The notes under the pieces are model-generated. The model was not told the DNA's origin. It saw only the letters and a list, made by a program, of their open reading frames with translations, and made no database searches. Of a DNA stretch of 62,480 bases, positions 34,108 to 43,625 are shown in pieces. The DNA comes from JADLGJ01 sp031423615. GTDB taxonomy: Bacteria > Omnitrophota > Gorgyraeia > Zapsychrales > JANLHA01. Made by a program: the position numbers and the translations under genes. The DNA is taken from the NCBI GenBank assembly GCA_031423615.1, contig JANPFV010000041.1:1-62480 (forward strand), read 5' to 3'. Position 1 is the first letter of the stretch. The number at the start of each line of letters is the position of its first letter.

Positions 34108-35554
34108 TTTCCCAATGACCTCCGCGATCAGCTCCGATTCGCCTGATAAATCCTTTAGACTTTAACTTTGCCAGATTTTTTTCCACAGCAGTTGTGCTAA
34201 TCCTGAGAGATTGTGAAACATCAGCAATGGTTGCGGCCTTATTATCTTTTAACAGATCGATTATTTTTAATTCATTAGATGAAAGCCTTTCTCCCAACTT
34301 TTCTCCCAACCTTTCTCCCAACTTTTCTCCCAACCCTATTTTTCTTCCAGAACCAGCCTGATCCTTCGTCTGAAAACTAAATACAATTTTGTAATAATCA
34401 AAATCTCCCGTAACCACGGGCTTCTTTTGGTAATAAGACATCCACCCCTTAAACATCTTGTCAAATCCTGAACCAATATTCTCGGATAATTTAATATGCC
34501 TGAACACTCGAGCGACCGTTGGATTTCGTGGCATGGAGAATTCTTCTTTAACAATATATTTGATGTCTTTGGGCAATGAGCCCGGATTAAAGAACTCAAT
34601 TCGATCTGAAAAAACCCTGATGCGCGGTTTGGCATTGCTAAAATAATCTGAGTGCATCAGCAAATTGACCAACGCCTCTCGAATGGCCCTGACCTGCGGC
34701 TGATCGTTAGTGCCCATAGACCATTTATCATCTTGCTTGAAGGGAATATCAATCTTCTTTTGTAAACGATCATAGATGCCGAAATAAAAATCAAACAAAT
34801 TTTTCTCATCTGAAAGGCGGTATTGATATTTTGTCGGCGCATCGCTATACGATATGCCCGCGATCTCCAAATAATCAATCCGAAAATCACCAATCATTGA
34901 ACCGATGGTGTCTTCATCCCCAAATACCAATAATCCGCCCACGGTGACTTTGCCACGACGAATGACATGAAGCTTTTCCATCAATTCAGTCAACGGCATC
35001 TTATTAAACCGATGTCCCGGATCAACATTTTTCAAATAAGTGCGGTACCCTTGAATCGTTTTCTCATCCAAGTCTTTCAAAGTAAACTCCGTCAATTCCT
35101 CATCCTTTTTATCAAAAGATGAATTGCGATAAAGAGCATCGATCTCATCCTGAGTAGCGCGTTGGTCTCCGCTACCAGTACGGATAAAAGTATTCTTTAC
35201 GGAGTTAAAATATATTGGCTTATCTTTGCCTTCCACGGAAGGAATATAAAACCCGAGAATATGCTTCCCATCGAAGGTGTATTTCTTGGCTTGAACCGTG
35301 ATCTTCTTGTTAAACTTATCGCCGCGCAGTACTGTCAAAAAGTCCTGTTCGATTTTTTCAACATTTTGTACACCAAGAATCTCAAAATTCTTTGCTGATT
35401 TCTTAACACCAAAAATCAACCACCCTCCGGCGGTGTTAGCAAACGCGCTTACCGTTTCCCAAACGCTTTTGGGGACTTCAGCCTTGGCCTCTTTGACCTC
35501 AAAGTCTTCCCATTCGATGTCTTGAAGCTTCAAAATCAGTTCTTTTTTATTCAT
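34094..35554 (-). CDS. AlbA_2/Schlafen-like ATP-binding transcriptional regulator
   Basis: The 486-residue protein (ATG at 35554, ATGA overlap with res) starts with an AlbA_2 domain (DFEVKEAKAEVPKSVWETVSAFANTAGGWLIFGV), followed by a GHKL-like ATP-binding region (about 270-380, with REALVNLLMHSDYF and ENIGSGFDKMF) and a C-terminal winged helix (ATIADVSQSLRISTTAVEKNLAKLKSKGFIRR). This is the COG2865 layout, often found beside restriction systems. A 16-residue LGEK/LGER repeat (12-bp DNA units, 34287-34334) links the last two parts. It could regulate the island or take part in defence. Confidence 0.85.
   Translation of the reverse strand: MNKKELILKLQDIEWEDFEVKEAKAEVPKSVWETVSAFANTAGGWLIFGVKKSAKNFEILGVQNVEKIEQDFLTVLRGDKFNKKITVQAKKYTFDGKHILGFYIPSVEGKDKPIYFNSVKNTFIRTGSGDQRATQDEIDALYRNSSFDKKDEELTEFTLKDLDEKTIQGYRTYLKNVDPGHRFNKMPLTELMEKLHVIRRGKVTVGGLLVFGDEDTIGSMIGDFRIDYLEIAGISYSDAPTKYQYRLSDEKNLFDFYFGIYDRLQKKIDIPFKQDDKWSMGTNDQPQVRAIREALVNLLMHSDYFSNAKPRIRVFSDRIEFFNPGSLPKDIKYIVKEEFSMPRNPTVARVFRHIKLSENIGSGFDKMFKGWMSYYQKKPVVTGDFDYYKIVFSFQTKDQAGSGRKIGLGEKLGERLGEKLGERLSSNELKIIDLLKDNKAATIADVSQSLRISTTAVEKNLAKLKSKGFIRRIGADRGGHWEIVQK
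34287..34334 (-). repeat. Four 12-bp tandem repeats within the AlbA_2 gene
   Basis: ctttctcccaac and ttttctcccaac alternate for four units. On the minus strand they encode the repeated tetrapeptides LGEK and LGER in the linker before the winged helix. Unit length is a multiple of three, so slippage would change the linker length without breaking the frame. Confidence 0.8.
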
Positions 35555-37905
35555 ACCCTTCCTTGAATTTCTTCCCAATCGTTCCAGTCGTTACGAAGGC
35601 ATTTTTCCCAATCATAATAATCTTTCTGGTTGATCAGCCATTCTCCGCTGACCTGAATGACTATTCCGCCGAAAATCTTTTTCTTATTATGGTCTTTAAT
35701 ATATTTCTGCAATGCTTCGGATTTTGCCTTCGTGTAACCACCACCATCCTGATCGCCCCGGTCTTTTGTTTCAAATATACCAAGCCTGCCATCATTAAGC
35801 TGGATTAAATAATCGGGGTAAAACGTATGCACAACACCGTTCGGATATTCATACTTAATGCCGAAATAATCAATTTTCTTTTCACCGTTTTTCCACCACC
35901 AGATAATCTGCTTTTCATTATCTTCTAAAAACTTCTCAAACTCTCGTTCTGGATTTAACCTGTCAATATTAAGATAACAGGGATCATATAAATACTTCTT
36001 CACCTTCACCGTTTCATCCGTGTGCTCATTGTAGAAACTTTCTTTGGCTATTTCAAAATCATAAAACTGTTCACTTCTCTCGGCGCGTTCTGAAATTTCT
36101 GTCTCCCGAACGCCTTTATATTCCTCAATCGCTTTTGAAAGAATCCGCTCAAAAACAACCCTATTCCCATTATGAACAAATATTTTCTGAACCATCAACT
36201 CTGCTTCGTCCCAATCACGAGAGCCAAGATACTTTTGAAACCAAATATAAATTGTTGTTTTTATCTTCGGAACTGACCTCTTGACATTGCGGAAAGACCC
36301 GAGGTTATCCTTTATGATCTGCTCAAACAATGACTGCAAATCATTCCCGGCGATATTAAGCCTTGCCTTCTGCTCAGAGTCAATAATTCCATAAATTTCA
36401 TCGAATTTCTCACAAACAATATTTGCGTCTCGAATAATCTCTTGCTGATAATATTCCAAATGAATATTGATCCCTTTTTTCTCCATCAATTTCTTATTAC
36501 CGTCAAAAAACTCCCGCTTTGTTATACCAAATTCAGAACAAGCAATCTTTTCAAACACAGGATCAAAACTTGCCCCTATATCGCCGTAATCAACCCTTGA
36601 ACGATAATAAGAAAGCAGTTTAATATCTTTATAGCAGTCCTTGCGGACACCTTTTAGATGCTTGATGATATTCGGATTGTATTCCTCACGTTTAACATGA
36701 ATGCTCTGAACGTTCGTATAAATATACCCGGTATTTAAAGGCTCACTTGCGTAATGTTTAAGCTCCGGCATTCTTAAAATACGCCCCACCGTTTGAATCT
36801 CAAAGGTCTCGCTGTGCGACTCCCGGAATTTAACCAATATATGAGCTCTCGGACAATCCCAGCCGGTATCAATCGCTTGTTTAAAAATAAGATATTCAAT
36901 TTCATTGTCCGACTCTGCCACCCAGTCCAGCGTTTCTGACTTCTGCTCAGCAAGCCAAATCGCAAGTTTTCTGTTCTTTTCTGTTATGCCTTTTTTGGAA
37001 AGGAATCTTTGAACCGCATCAATCTTATCTTTCCCAGCTTCGGCAGTAGGTATCTGAATAAGAACAAGCGGATTGATATTCGATCCTTCAACTTCAAATA
37101 ATTTTCTAAGCTCTAACCGCTTCTGATATGCCGACTCAAGAACAACTTCCTGCGAGTCGCTTTCTTCTTTGGCGATTTTATCAATCTTTTCATTGATAAT
37201 AATTTCTTTCTTAATAATACCCGCTTCGATAACGTCCTTCGGCTCTACAAAGATATAAAAAGAATTGCCATTATTAAACTCAACCGGACTGCTCATGGTT
37301 TTTAATATTCTTATTTCCTTCTCGAATATTTTCGGAGTCGCACTCATCTCCAGAATCACATCAGCGTTAATCTCATCTCGGAGCTCATTAGTCCGCTCGG
37401 CAGTCGCTCCGATATGGCTTTCATCAATAATAAGGATTATTTTTCTCTGTTCTCGTGTCTTTGAAAGAACATCCCGGAAGTTAATTTTCTCGCCTTCTTT
37501 CATTAAAACATTTTTCCATTCACCAGTAGAACGTTCTTTTGAGCGTAACTTTTCCCAGTTAACAACAACGACCTCATTCTTAACGATTCTTTCACGCCCA
37601 CCGGCAAATTCTTCCTCAACAAGCGACACTCGGGGAGCCCCTCCGAAAATCTTCTCGAGGCTATGTTTACTCTGCAAGTGAAGGTCACCCTTGCCTACAG
37701 TTACCCACACAAAACACATATCCTCATCAAAAAGCTCTTTTATAAGCTCCTCGATGAATTTTGCAGTCATAATAGTCTTACCGCTCCCGGTAGGGGCTTG
37801 AAACACGCAAATCTTTTTCATGCCATCTTTGCTTAATAAACCCTTAACCGTATTAGTAAGATCATCAACAGCTTTTTCCTGATACTCTTTTAAATCAATA
37901 TTCAT
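35551..37905 (-). CDS. res: Type III restriction enzyme Res subunit (SF2 helicase-nuclease)
   Basis: Res translocates or slides on DNA by ATP use and cuts with Mod at unmodified sites. From ATG at 37905 the protein has 784 residues. The helicase part has Walker A QAPTGSGKTIM (36-46), motif II IIDESHIGATAER (Asp161-His164) and motif III EMSATPK; motif VI is QTVGRILRMPE. The C-terminal nuclease is a PD-(D/E)XK site: FYPDYLIQLNDG with FETKDRG about 15 residues later. It is shorter than many Res proteins but all sites are present. It overlaps mod by 11 bases and the AlbA_2 gene by 4. Confidence 0.94.
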   Translation of the reverse strand: MNIDLKEYQEKAVDDLTNTVKGLLSKDGMKKICVFQAPTGSGKTIMTAKFIEELIKELFDEDMCFVWVTVGKGDLHLQSKHSLEKIFGGAPRVSLVEEEFAGGRERIVKNEVVVVNWEKLRSKERSTGEWKNVLMKEGEKINFRDVLSKTREQRKIILIIDESHIGATAERTNELRDEINADVILEMSATPKIFEKEIRILKTMSSPVEFNNGNSFYIFVEPKDVIEAGIIKKEIIINEKIDKIAKEESDSQEVVLESAYQKRLELRKLFEVEGSNINPLVLIQIPTAEAGKDKIDAVQRFLSKKGITEKNRKLAIWLAEQKSETLDWVAESDNEIEYLIFKQAIDTGWDCPRAHILVKFRESHSETFEIQTVGRILRMPELKHYASEPLNTGYIYTNVQSIHVKREEYNPNIIKHLKGVRKDCYKDIKLLSYYRSRVDYGDIGASFDPVFEKIACSEFGITKREFFDGNKKLMEKKGINIHLEYYQQEIIRDANIVCEKFDEIYGIIDSEQKARLNIAGNDLQSLFEQIIKDNLGSFRNVKRSVPKIKTTIYIWFQKYLGSRDWDEAELMVQKIFVHNGNRVVFERILSKAIEEYKGVRETEISERAERSEQFYDFEIAKESFYNEHTDETVKVKKYLYDPCYLNIDRLNPEREFEKFLEDNEKQIIWWWKNGEKKIDYFGIKYEYPNGVVHTFYPDYLIQLNDGRLGIFETKDRGDQDGGGYTKAKSEALQKYIKDHNKKKIFGGIVIQVSGEWLINQKDYYDWEKCLRNDWNDWEEIQGRV

Positions 37906-39772
37906 AAATTCCCTCATATATATCTAAAATTTTCTGGGGGATTGGCTCAAGCGAGACACCTTCCCAATCCCCAAAGTCCTTTTTATCCAGCCCCAGCGGG
38001 TCAAGAGTGAAGCAGTATAGAATCTTCTTACCTTTTATCTTGTCGAATTCTTTCTTGAGCGATTTTAATTCATCGCGCTCAAGAGAATAATAAACTCCCA
38101 TTACGTGGTCATTGTGTTTAAAGATACGATAATCATCTGTCTTTTTCACCTCGTTAAAAATGCCTTCACGTAAGCAGAGCATTTCCGTGCATTCATGGGT
38201 AATGCGGATTTTGAGACTATCTTTTCCGATTGTTCTTTTTACAAAAGAAGTTTTGAAATATTTAAGATTGCCTCCAAGCCCCGCTTTATTTCCATCAATA
38301 TTCTTTGTTCCGTATAATTTTAGAATATTATTTTCTTCCAATTTTTCTTCATAACTATCAAATTCATTATTTTCTTTAATATCGTCTATTTCGTCGATAA
38401 TTTGATCAAATTTCTTGAGCTTGGAAAAAGTCAAATTGTTTTCATATAAAACTTCTTTTTCTTTACCGGAGAATTTGTATCCTTTAATTACTCGTTCTAA
38501 TCGAGGATAACAGACGTTTGAAGCAATCCCACCCTCGTCATTAGTACATAAAATAAATTGCCGACTGCCATTATCCTTTTGATTGCTTTCTAAAACTGCT
38601 TGAGCTGTAGTCCCTGAACCTGCAAAAAAATCTAAGATAATACTGGGCTCTTGATCGGAAGTGCTTATTTCTAAACATCTTTTTATTAACTCAACAGATT
38701 TAGGAAAGTCAAAAGGGGTAGTGCCAAATATTCTTCCCAATTCTTCTTTGCCGTTTTCATGATTCATGTTTTTTTCTAACCATAACGCTTTAACTTTAGT
38801 TGTAGCTCCATCTTCAGGAATATAGTCTTTTCTGTAAACTCTCCAAGCCCCGGTTGATACTTTCTTGGCAACAAGTAAATCTAGATTTTTATTAACTTTT
38901 TTCTTACTCCATGTCCAACAACCCTCTTCATTTTGCGAATTTAATGGCAAAGCTGTTTCGTAATACTTTTTATCTTTTTCTAAAGATACCTGCATAGTTG
39001 CTGGATTTATATATATCGGATAATACAGATTCGGACGATTCTTTCTCGTAAAAACTGGATTCCGATTTCTTAATTCTAATTCTCTATATTTTCCATTTTT
39101 ATCTTCTTTTTTGTATTCTTCGAGAGCTTTTTCACCTTTAGCAATTTGTAATACATTTGCCAGTTCGATATTTTTAGAATAAATTAAAATATATTCAAAA
39201 GTTTTAGCTAAGTGGCGATCCAATGTTCTGCCCCTTGGATTAGTTCTAACAATTACATTGCCCACAAAATTATTCTCTCCAAAGATTGCATCACATAATA
39301 ATTTCAATTGAAATAGTTCGCTATCATCTATCGAAATAAAAACGACGGAGGATTCTTTAAGCAAAGGTTTCAGAAGGCGAAGTCTCTTATTCATAAACGC
39401 CAACCATTTGCTATGGCGGTAAGAGTCGTCTTTATCTACATAGCAGTCATTATATTTAAAGTCTGAGCCACCTCGATTATACGGTGGATCGATATATACA
39501 ACATCGACTTTACCGTTATGAGTGTAATTTAAAACTGACAAGGCATGATAATTATCGCCTTCGATAAGGATGTTAACAGGGTTTGCAGGGTCGGTCTTAA
39601 TCTCTTTGCCTTTGACTTCTTTTAATACCGGAAGAGCATTTTCGGACTCTTTTTCAAACTGCTCTTTTGTCCGCTCCTCATCCCAAATAAGACCGTATTT
39701 TTTTCGAGATTCGAGCTTCTCTACAACCTTTAAAAGCTCTTCTTTGGATAACTTTGAATAATCGTTTACCAT
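37895..39772 (-). CDS. mod: Type III DNA methyltransferase Mod subunit
   Basis: Mod recognises a short asymmetric site and methylates adenine N6; with Res it forms the restriction complex. The 625-residue protein has motif IV VVYIDPPYNRGG (Asp95-Tyr98) before motif I LDFFAGSGTTAQAV (381-394), the beta-class order typical of type III enzymes. The stretch from about 200 to 370 should be the target recognition domain. No simple-sequence repeat that would make it phase-variable is visible. The start lies one base after the regulator's stop. Confidence 0.95.
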   Translation of the reverse strand: MVNDYSKLSKEELLKVVEKLESRKKYGLIWDEERTKEQFEKESENALPVLKEVKGKEIKTDPANPVNILIEGDNYHALSVLNYTHNGKVDVVYIDPPYNRGGSDFKYNDCYVDKDDSYRHSKWLAFMNKRLRLLKPLLKESSVVFISIDDSELFQLKLLCDAIFGENNFVGNVIVRTNPRGRTLDRHLAKTFEYILIYSKNIELANVLQIAKGEKALEEYKKEDKNGKYRELELRNRNPVFTRKNRPNLYYPIYINPATMQVSLEKDKKYYETALPLNSQNEEGCWTWSKKKVNKNLDLLVAKKVSTGAWRVYRKDYIPEDGATTKVKALWLEKNMNHENGKEELGRIFGTTPFDFPKSVELIKRCLEISTSDQEPSIILDFFAGSGTTAQAVLESNQKDNGSRQFILCTNDEGGIASNVCYPRLERVIKGYKFSGKEKEVLYENNLTFSKLKKFDQIIDEIDDIKENNEFDSYEEKLEENNILKLYGTKNIDGNKAGLGGNLKYFKTSFVKRTIGKDSLKIRITHECTEMLCLREGIFNEVKKTDDYRIFKHNDHVMGVYYSLERDELKSLKKEFDKIKGKKILYCFTLDPLGLDKKDFGDWEGVSLEPIPQKILDIYEGIYEY

Positions 39773-39773
39773 A

Positions 39774-39989
39774 TTACCTTTGCTTTATTGCTTTTAAAAA
39801 TTTATCAATATGATATTGCTGTATCTTATTCGGTTTAGTTTTACCATTTAGCCATCGGCTGACGGTGGAAAAAACAACACCAATTTCATCTGCGAGTTTT
39901 TGCTGGGGGATGCGGTTTTTTAAACGATATTGTTCTAATTTCTTGACGAGACCATCTATTGGAGGGAATCTCTTTTGGGATGTTTGCAT
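39774..39989 (-). CDS. Small XRE-family regulator of the restriction island
   Basis: The protein has 71 residues from ATG at 39989 (74 from ATG at 39998). The helix-turn-helix is LVKKLEQYRLKNRIPQQKLADEIGVVFSTVSRWLNGKTKPNKIQ. Neither start has a ribosome binding site; a promoter places +1 at the ATG of 39989, so the mRNA is probably leaderless. Small HTH proteins before RM genes often are controller proteins that time methylase against nuclease. Its stop is 1 base from mod. Confidence 0.85.
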   Translation of the reverse strand: MQTSQKRFPPIDGLVKKLEQYRLKNRIPQQKLADEIGVVFSTVSRWLNGKTKPNKIQQYHIDKFLKAIKQR

Positions 39990-39993
39990 ATCA

Positions 39994-40062
39994 TGCATTT
40001 TAATGCACAGAACTTTTGCTGGCAATAAAGGAATGATATATCTTTGGGAATGATGTATCTTT
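39994..40062 (-). promoter_or_regulatory. Promoter and operator region of the restriction island
   Basis: On the minus strand TTGCCA (40025-40020), a 17-base spacer and TAAAAT (40002-39997) form a good promoter. TGCATT-tt-AATGCA (39994-40007) is a palindrome over the -10. Upstream of the -35, two 16-base direct repeats that differ at one position (ggaatgatatatcttt 40030-40045 and ggaatgatgtatcttt 40047-40062) have a 17-base period. This fits autoregulation by the XRE protein, which is inferred. Confidence 0.65.
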
Positions 40063-40116
40063 TTAAGGGTGAGGCAAAGGGTGTAGGGACCTTGCGCCGG
40101 AATTCCTTTTAGCGCC

Positions 40117-40818
40117 CTATAAAACTTCCCTTTTGATTTGCTCCTTAAGGCGGGCAATGTCTCTTTCCTTATTGCGGATTTCCGCCTCGAGCTTTTGAAA
40201 ATCTTCTTTGGGGACCCAGCTTTCCGCATCTTTCTTTTGCGAGAGCTGAGAATTTTCCCATTTCAATTCCTTGATCTGCTTGCGCTGATTGTCCGTCTCC
40301 GCCTCAAGTTTTTGGACCTGCAATTCCAAATTGCGCCGCACAACCGTAATCGATTCCCCTTCACTCTTGGCTTCCCGGAAATCCCGCTCAAACTTCAAGC
40401 GTTGCGCATGCGTGACGCTTAAATCATGCTCGATCCGGCGAACATCATTTTTCAAAGCCAAAATTTCTTTGGCCTTTTTTTCGATATCATCTTCTTCCTT
40501 CTTCTGCCAGTCCCGTTCTTGGGCGAGCTTTTCTTGCAGTTTGTTGTATTTTTCTTTTTGTACGGTCAAATCCCGCTCGAGGGTCTTTTCTTTCCTCTGG
40601 TATTCCTCAATTTCTTTGCGTAAAGCCTGGACCACCCGCTCCAGTTTTAAACTCACGGCCTCCCAATCTTTCACCGCCGGTTCGTCCGGTTTTAAACGGC
40701 TGACCTTCGCAGAAGACTGGCGTTTCGTTTTTTCGGAAGGCATAAGCAGCAATATCCCTATCATCCCGGAAATCAGGACGGCCCCACCCGCCGCAATGAT
40801 TTGCAAAGAAAGGGTCAT
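40117..40818 (-). CDS. Membrane-anchored coiled-coil protein
   Basis: The 233-residue protein has one N-terminal membrane helix (LQIIAAGGAVLISGMIGILLLMP) and then a long charged coiled coil (about 55-230) with heptad-like Leu, Lys, Glu runs. No enzyme motif is visible. ATG at 40818 overlaps the stop of the TPR membrane gene (ATGA), so the two are translated together and may form a scaffold at the inner membrane. I do not recognise a family. Confidence 0.8.
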   Translation of the reverse strand: MTLSLQIIAAGGAVLISGMIGILLLMPSEKTKRQSSAKVSRLKPDEPAVKDWEAVSLKLERVVQALRKEIEEYQRKEKTLERDLTVQKEKYNKLQEKLAQERDWQKKEEDDIEKKAKEILALKNDVRRIEHDLSVTHAQRLKFERDFREAKSEGESITVVRRNLELQVQKLEAETDNQRKQIKELKWENSQLSQKKDAESWVPKEDFQKLEAEIRNKERDIARLKEQIKREVL

Positions 40819-42599
40819 TCTTTTTTACCCAAAGATTTTTGTTTTAATAATTGTTCCAAGTTCTTTTTTGCGGACAGTAAGTTGGGATCGACCGCCACGG
40901 CCCGGCGAAAATATTTTTCGGCTTTGTCCAGTTGTCCTGCGTAAATATAACAAACTCCCGCATTGGTCATGATCTCGGCGTTGCGCGGATCAAATTCTAA
41001 GGCGCGCTCAAAATGCGAACGAGCCGCGTCCCATTGTTCCAGACGGACGGCGATAAAGCCCAGATGATTTTCGACCAAACTGTCATGCGGTGAAAACCGC
41101 AAAATCTTTTCGTAATACATTTGCCCGTCGTCAAGATGGCCCGTCGCTTCCGCACACGCCGCAAGACCCAGCCAGCTGTCCCGCAAAAATCCTTCATAAA
41201 AAGGCCGGACCCGTTCATCGCGAATTTTTCCGAGATATTGGGCCATGATGTCCCCGCCGATGGCATATTCCCGAGAAGCCTGCCCATAGTCGCGATTGTT
41301 GTAATACGCCCGGGCCAGCAACAGGTGCAACCGCCCCATTTTGTTTTCATAACGGACAGCTTTTTTAAAAAGCGGAATTTCTCCGGCCCACATTGGCGTT
41401 TGGCCGTATGTTAACATAACACACACCGTAACGACGACACCGACAAAGACTTTTTTAGTAAGGACGCTCTGTTTTCGCAACACAAGATCACTCGCATAAT
41501 CCAGAGCCACCAGTGCACTCCACAAAATTCCCGCCAAGGGCAAATAAAGAAAATGCTCAAAGGCGGCAATGAAGGAATACTCGTGGACCAGAGGAACGAT
41601 GCTGGTCGTCGGGAGAATTGTGATCGCAAACCAGCCGGCGCCGAAAGCGAAGAGAGGCTGACGGTTTCTCGGCAAGATACGCCAGAGCAAAATTCCGCCC
41701 AAAATTAAAAGAATAAATACCACGGCGGGCCAAACCCATGGAGAGAGAATATTATAACTGCGGTAATAATGCAGGTCCATGGGCCAGACGACCGTTCGCC
41801 AATGATTGAGAATAATGCCGGAAAACGATTTAATCCGTAAATAAAGTTCACCCCAATTGGCGACGAAAGCCGGTAAAGATCCGCCGATAACGATTTCCCG
41901 CCAGAGAAAATAACCGCCCGTTACAATAACAAACCCGGCCAAACGCAGACGCCATCCCGCAGACCCCTTTTTCACCGCCTCAGGAAAACACGATTCGTAA
42001 AGCAATAAAAGAAAAGGCAAAATGATAGCCTGCTCTTTGCATAATAAAGCGCCGCCGAAAAGAAAAAGAGCCGCACTGTAAAACCCCGCTTCCTTGGCCG
42101 CGCTCATTTCTTCATCGCGTTTGGCGATCTTGATATAGAACAAAAAAGCCGCTAAAAGAAAAAATGAAAAGAGCAGATTAGAAATACCGGAAATACACGC
42201 CACAGCTTCTGATTGAATGGGATGGACTAAAAACAAAACCGCCATACAAAAAGCCAGACCTTGCCGTCGGGTCAAGCGCAGGGTCAAAATAAAAAGCAAA
42301 AAACCATTGCCCACATGCAAAAGAACATTAACGACATGATATCCAACCGGGACAGGGCCGAAGAGAGCATATTCTATCCGATAAACGACTTCCAGAAAAG
42401 GGCGGTAATAGGCATTCGCCACGGCAATGGAAGAGGGAGCGAAGGAACTCTTTTCAAAAACATCCAGGACCCGGGACAGATGACGGACCTGAGGGTTCTC
42501 AAGAATAAAAACGACATCATCGTGAACAAAGGGATTCCCTACGCCGTTAAAATAACACAATGCTCCCAAGACGCCGAGCGCTACGAGTGCGTTACGCAT
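40815..42599 (-). CDS. Multi-pass membrane protein with C-terminal TPR repeats (TMTC/PMT-like)
   Basis: The 594-residue protein has about ten membrane segments in residues 1-400 and a TPR region after that (GRLHLLLARAYYNNRDYGQASREYAIGG, SLVENHLGFIAVRLEQWDAARSHFERALEFDPRNAEI). The N-terminal periplasmic loop reads NPFVHDDVVFILENPQVRHLS; the paired Asp is the acidic motif of GT-C mannosyltransferases. This layout is like TMTC proteins. A polyprenyl-linked sugar donor is likely. It lies 5 bases after the AsmA-like gene. Confidence 0.82.
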   Translation of the reverse strand: MRNALVALGVLGALCYFNGVGNPFVHDDVVFILENPQVRHLSRVLDVFEKSSFAPSSIAVANAYYRPFLEVVYRIEYALFGPVPVGYHVVNVLLHVGNGFLLFILTLRLTRRQGLAFCMAVLFLVHPIQSEAVACISGISNLLFSFFLLAAFLFYIKIAKRDEEMSAAKEAGFYSAALFLFGGALLCKEQAIILPFLLLLYESCFPEAVKKGSAGWRLRLAGFVIVTGGYFLWREIVIGGSLPAFVANWGELYLRIKSFSGIILNHWRTVVWPMDLHYYRSYNILSPWVWPAVVFILLILGGILLWRILPRNRQPLFAFGAGWFAITILPTTSIVPLVHEYSFIAAFEHFLYLPLAGILWSALVALDYASDLVLRKQSVLTKKVFVGVVVTVCVMLTYGQTPMWAGEIPLFKKAVRYENKMGRLHLLLARAYYNNRDYGQASREYAIGGDIMAQYLGKIRDERVRPFYEGFLRDSWLGLAACAEATGHLDDGQMYYEKILRFSPHDSLVENHLGFIAVRLEQWDAARSHFERALEFDPRNAEIMTNAGVCYIYAGQLDKAEKYFRRAVAVDPNLLSAKKNLEQLLKQKSLGKKE

Positions 42600-42604
42600 G
42601 AATT

Positions 42605-43603
42605 TTATTTCTTTAAACCGAACTTTTTGAGAATATCGGCGATATCCACATTGATCGTTTCGTGAATAAGCAGATCTTCGCTTTTATTAGCAACGGTCAC
42701 GGTGACCCCGGCAAGTTTTTGGTTAAGATTAAGCACGCGGAATTCAGCATTATCAAAAGGAAGGAAATGCTTCTCATCGACGAGAGCGGTGATTTTGTCC
42801 CGTTTTTCTTCATCGATCATATAGCTGACGATCCTTTTACTCAATCTTGGGCCCAGTCTCCCGCCTTTGAGAATTTCCATAAAAATCGCCATGACCTGAA
42901 GCGAACCCTCCACGCGGGTCCACCGGATCGTGCCGCTGAAATCTCCCGTTATCTGGGAAAAAATATTTTTATAAACCCCGGCGAGCTCTTCGCTTTTGAC
43001 ATCACTAAATTCGATCACGGCCGTTTCAGAAGATCGCGGAAGCCGAACAATATCAATTTTGCCCTTGGCCTGCCCTCCATAAGCAAGGACTTTCAAATCG
43101 CCGATGTTAAAACTTTCCTTATTGGCCTGAATGTGGGCTTGCACGCTGTTTAAATGGTACGGAGCAACAAATAATTCGCCGTTACGCAACATCATATCAA
43201 AACTTTGCAAGGCCTTATGTTCCAAAGCAACGCTGAGGCTTAAAACGGCATTCTTGATCTCGAAGTTTTTTTTCTGGATATTCAGACCCGCGACGTCCAG
43301 CTGGGCCTGTTGTTGAGTCCGGAGGAAGGTCGAAAAATTCAAAAAATCCAGTTCGGCAATTTCAATTTGATAGACCTCATTTTGCCATTCCACATCAGCT
43401 TTGATTTTATAAAGCTTCAAAATTTCCGGGTAAGTAATCGACTGGCGGCCGATCTGCAAAGAATTCAAAGTCAAATCTTTGATATATTTCGCCACAAATT
43501 CCGGGGCGCATTTCTGCACCAAAGCCGGCGTATAGCAGACATAATAAAATGCCCCCGTCAGCACGACGACCATGAGAATTGTCAGAGTAAAAATATAGCG
43601 CAT
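42605..43603 (-). CDS. AsmA-like envelope protein
   Basis: From ATG at 43603 the protein has 332 residues: one N-terminal membrane segment (YIFTLTILMVVVLTGAFYYVCY) and a beta-rich remainder with repeating amphipathic strands (IEIAELDFLNFSTFLRTQQQAQLDVAGLNIQKKNFEI) that resembles AsmA/DUF748-type bridge proteins, used for lipid traffic between membranes. The family match is weak. It lies between the Hpt gene (22 bases) and the TPR membrane gene. Confidence 0.65.
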   Translation of the reverse strand: MRYIFTLTILMVVVLTGAFYYVCYTPALVQKCAPEFVAKYIKDLTLNSLQIGRQSITYPEILKLYKIKADVEWQNEVYQIEIAELDFLNFSTFLRTQQQAQLDVAGLNIQKKNFEIKNAVLSLSVALEHKALQSFDMMLRNGELFVAPYHLNSVQAHIQANKESFNIGDLKVLAYGGQAKGKIDIVRLPRSSETAVIEFSDVKSEELAGVYKNIFSQITGDFSGTIRWTRVEGSLQVMAIFMEILKGGRLGPRLSKRIVSYMIDEEKRDKITALVDEKHFLPFDNAEFRVLNLNQKLAGVTVTVANKSEDLLIHETINVDIADILKKFGLKK

Positions 43604-43625
43604 CTGGCTTGTCCTTGGGTAGCGT

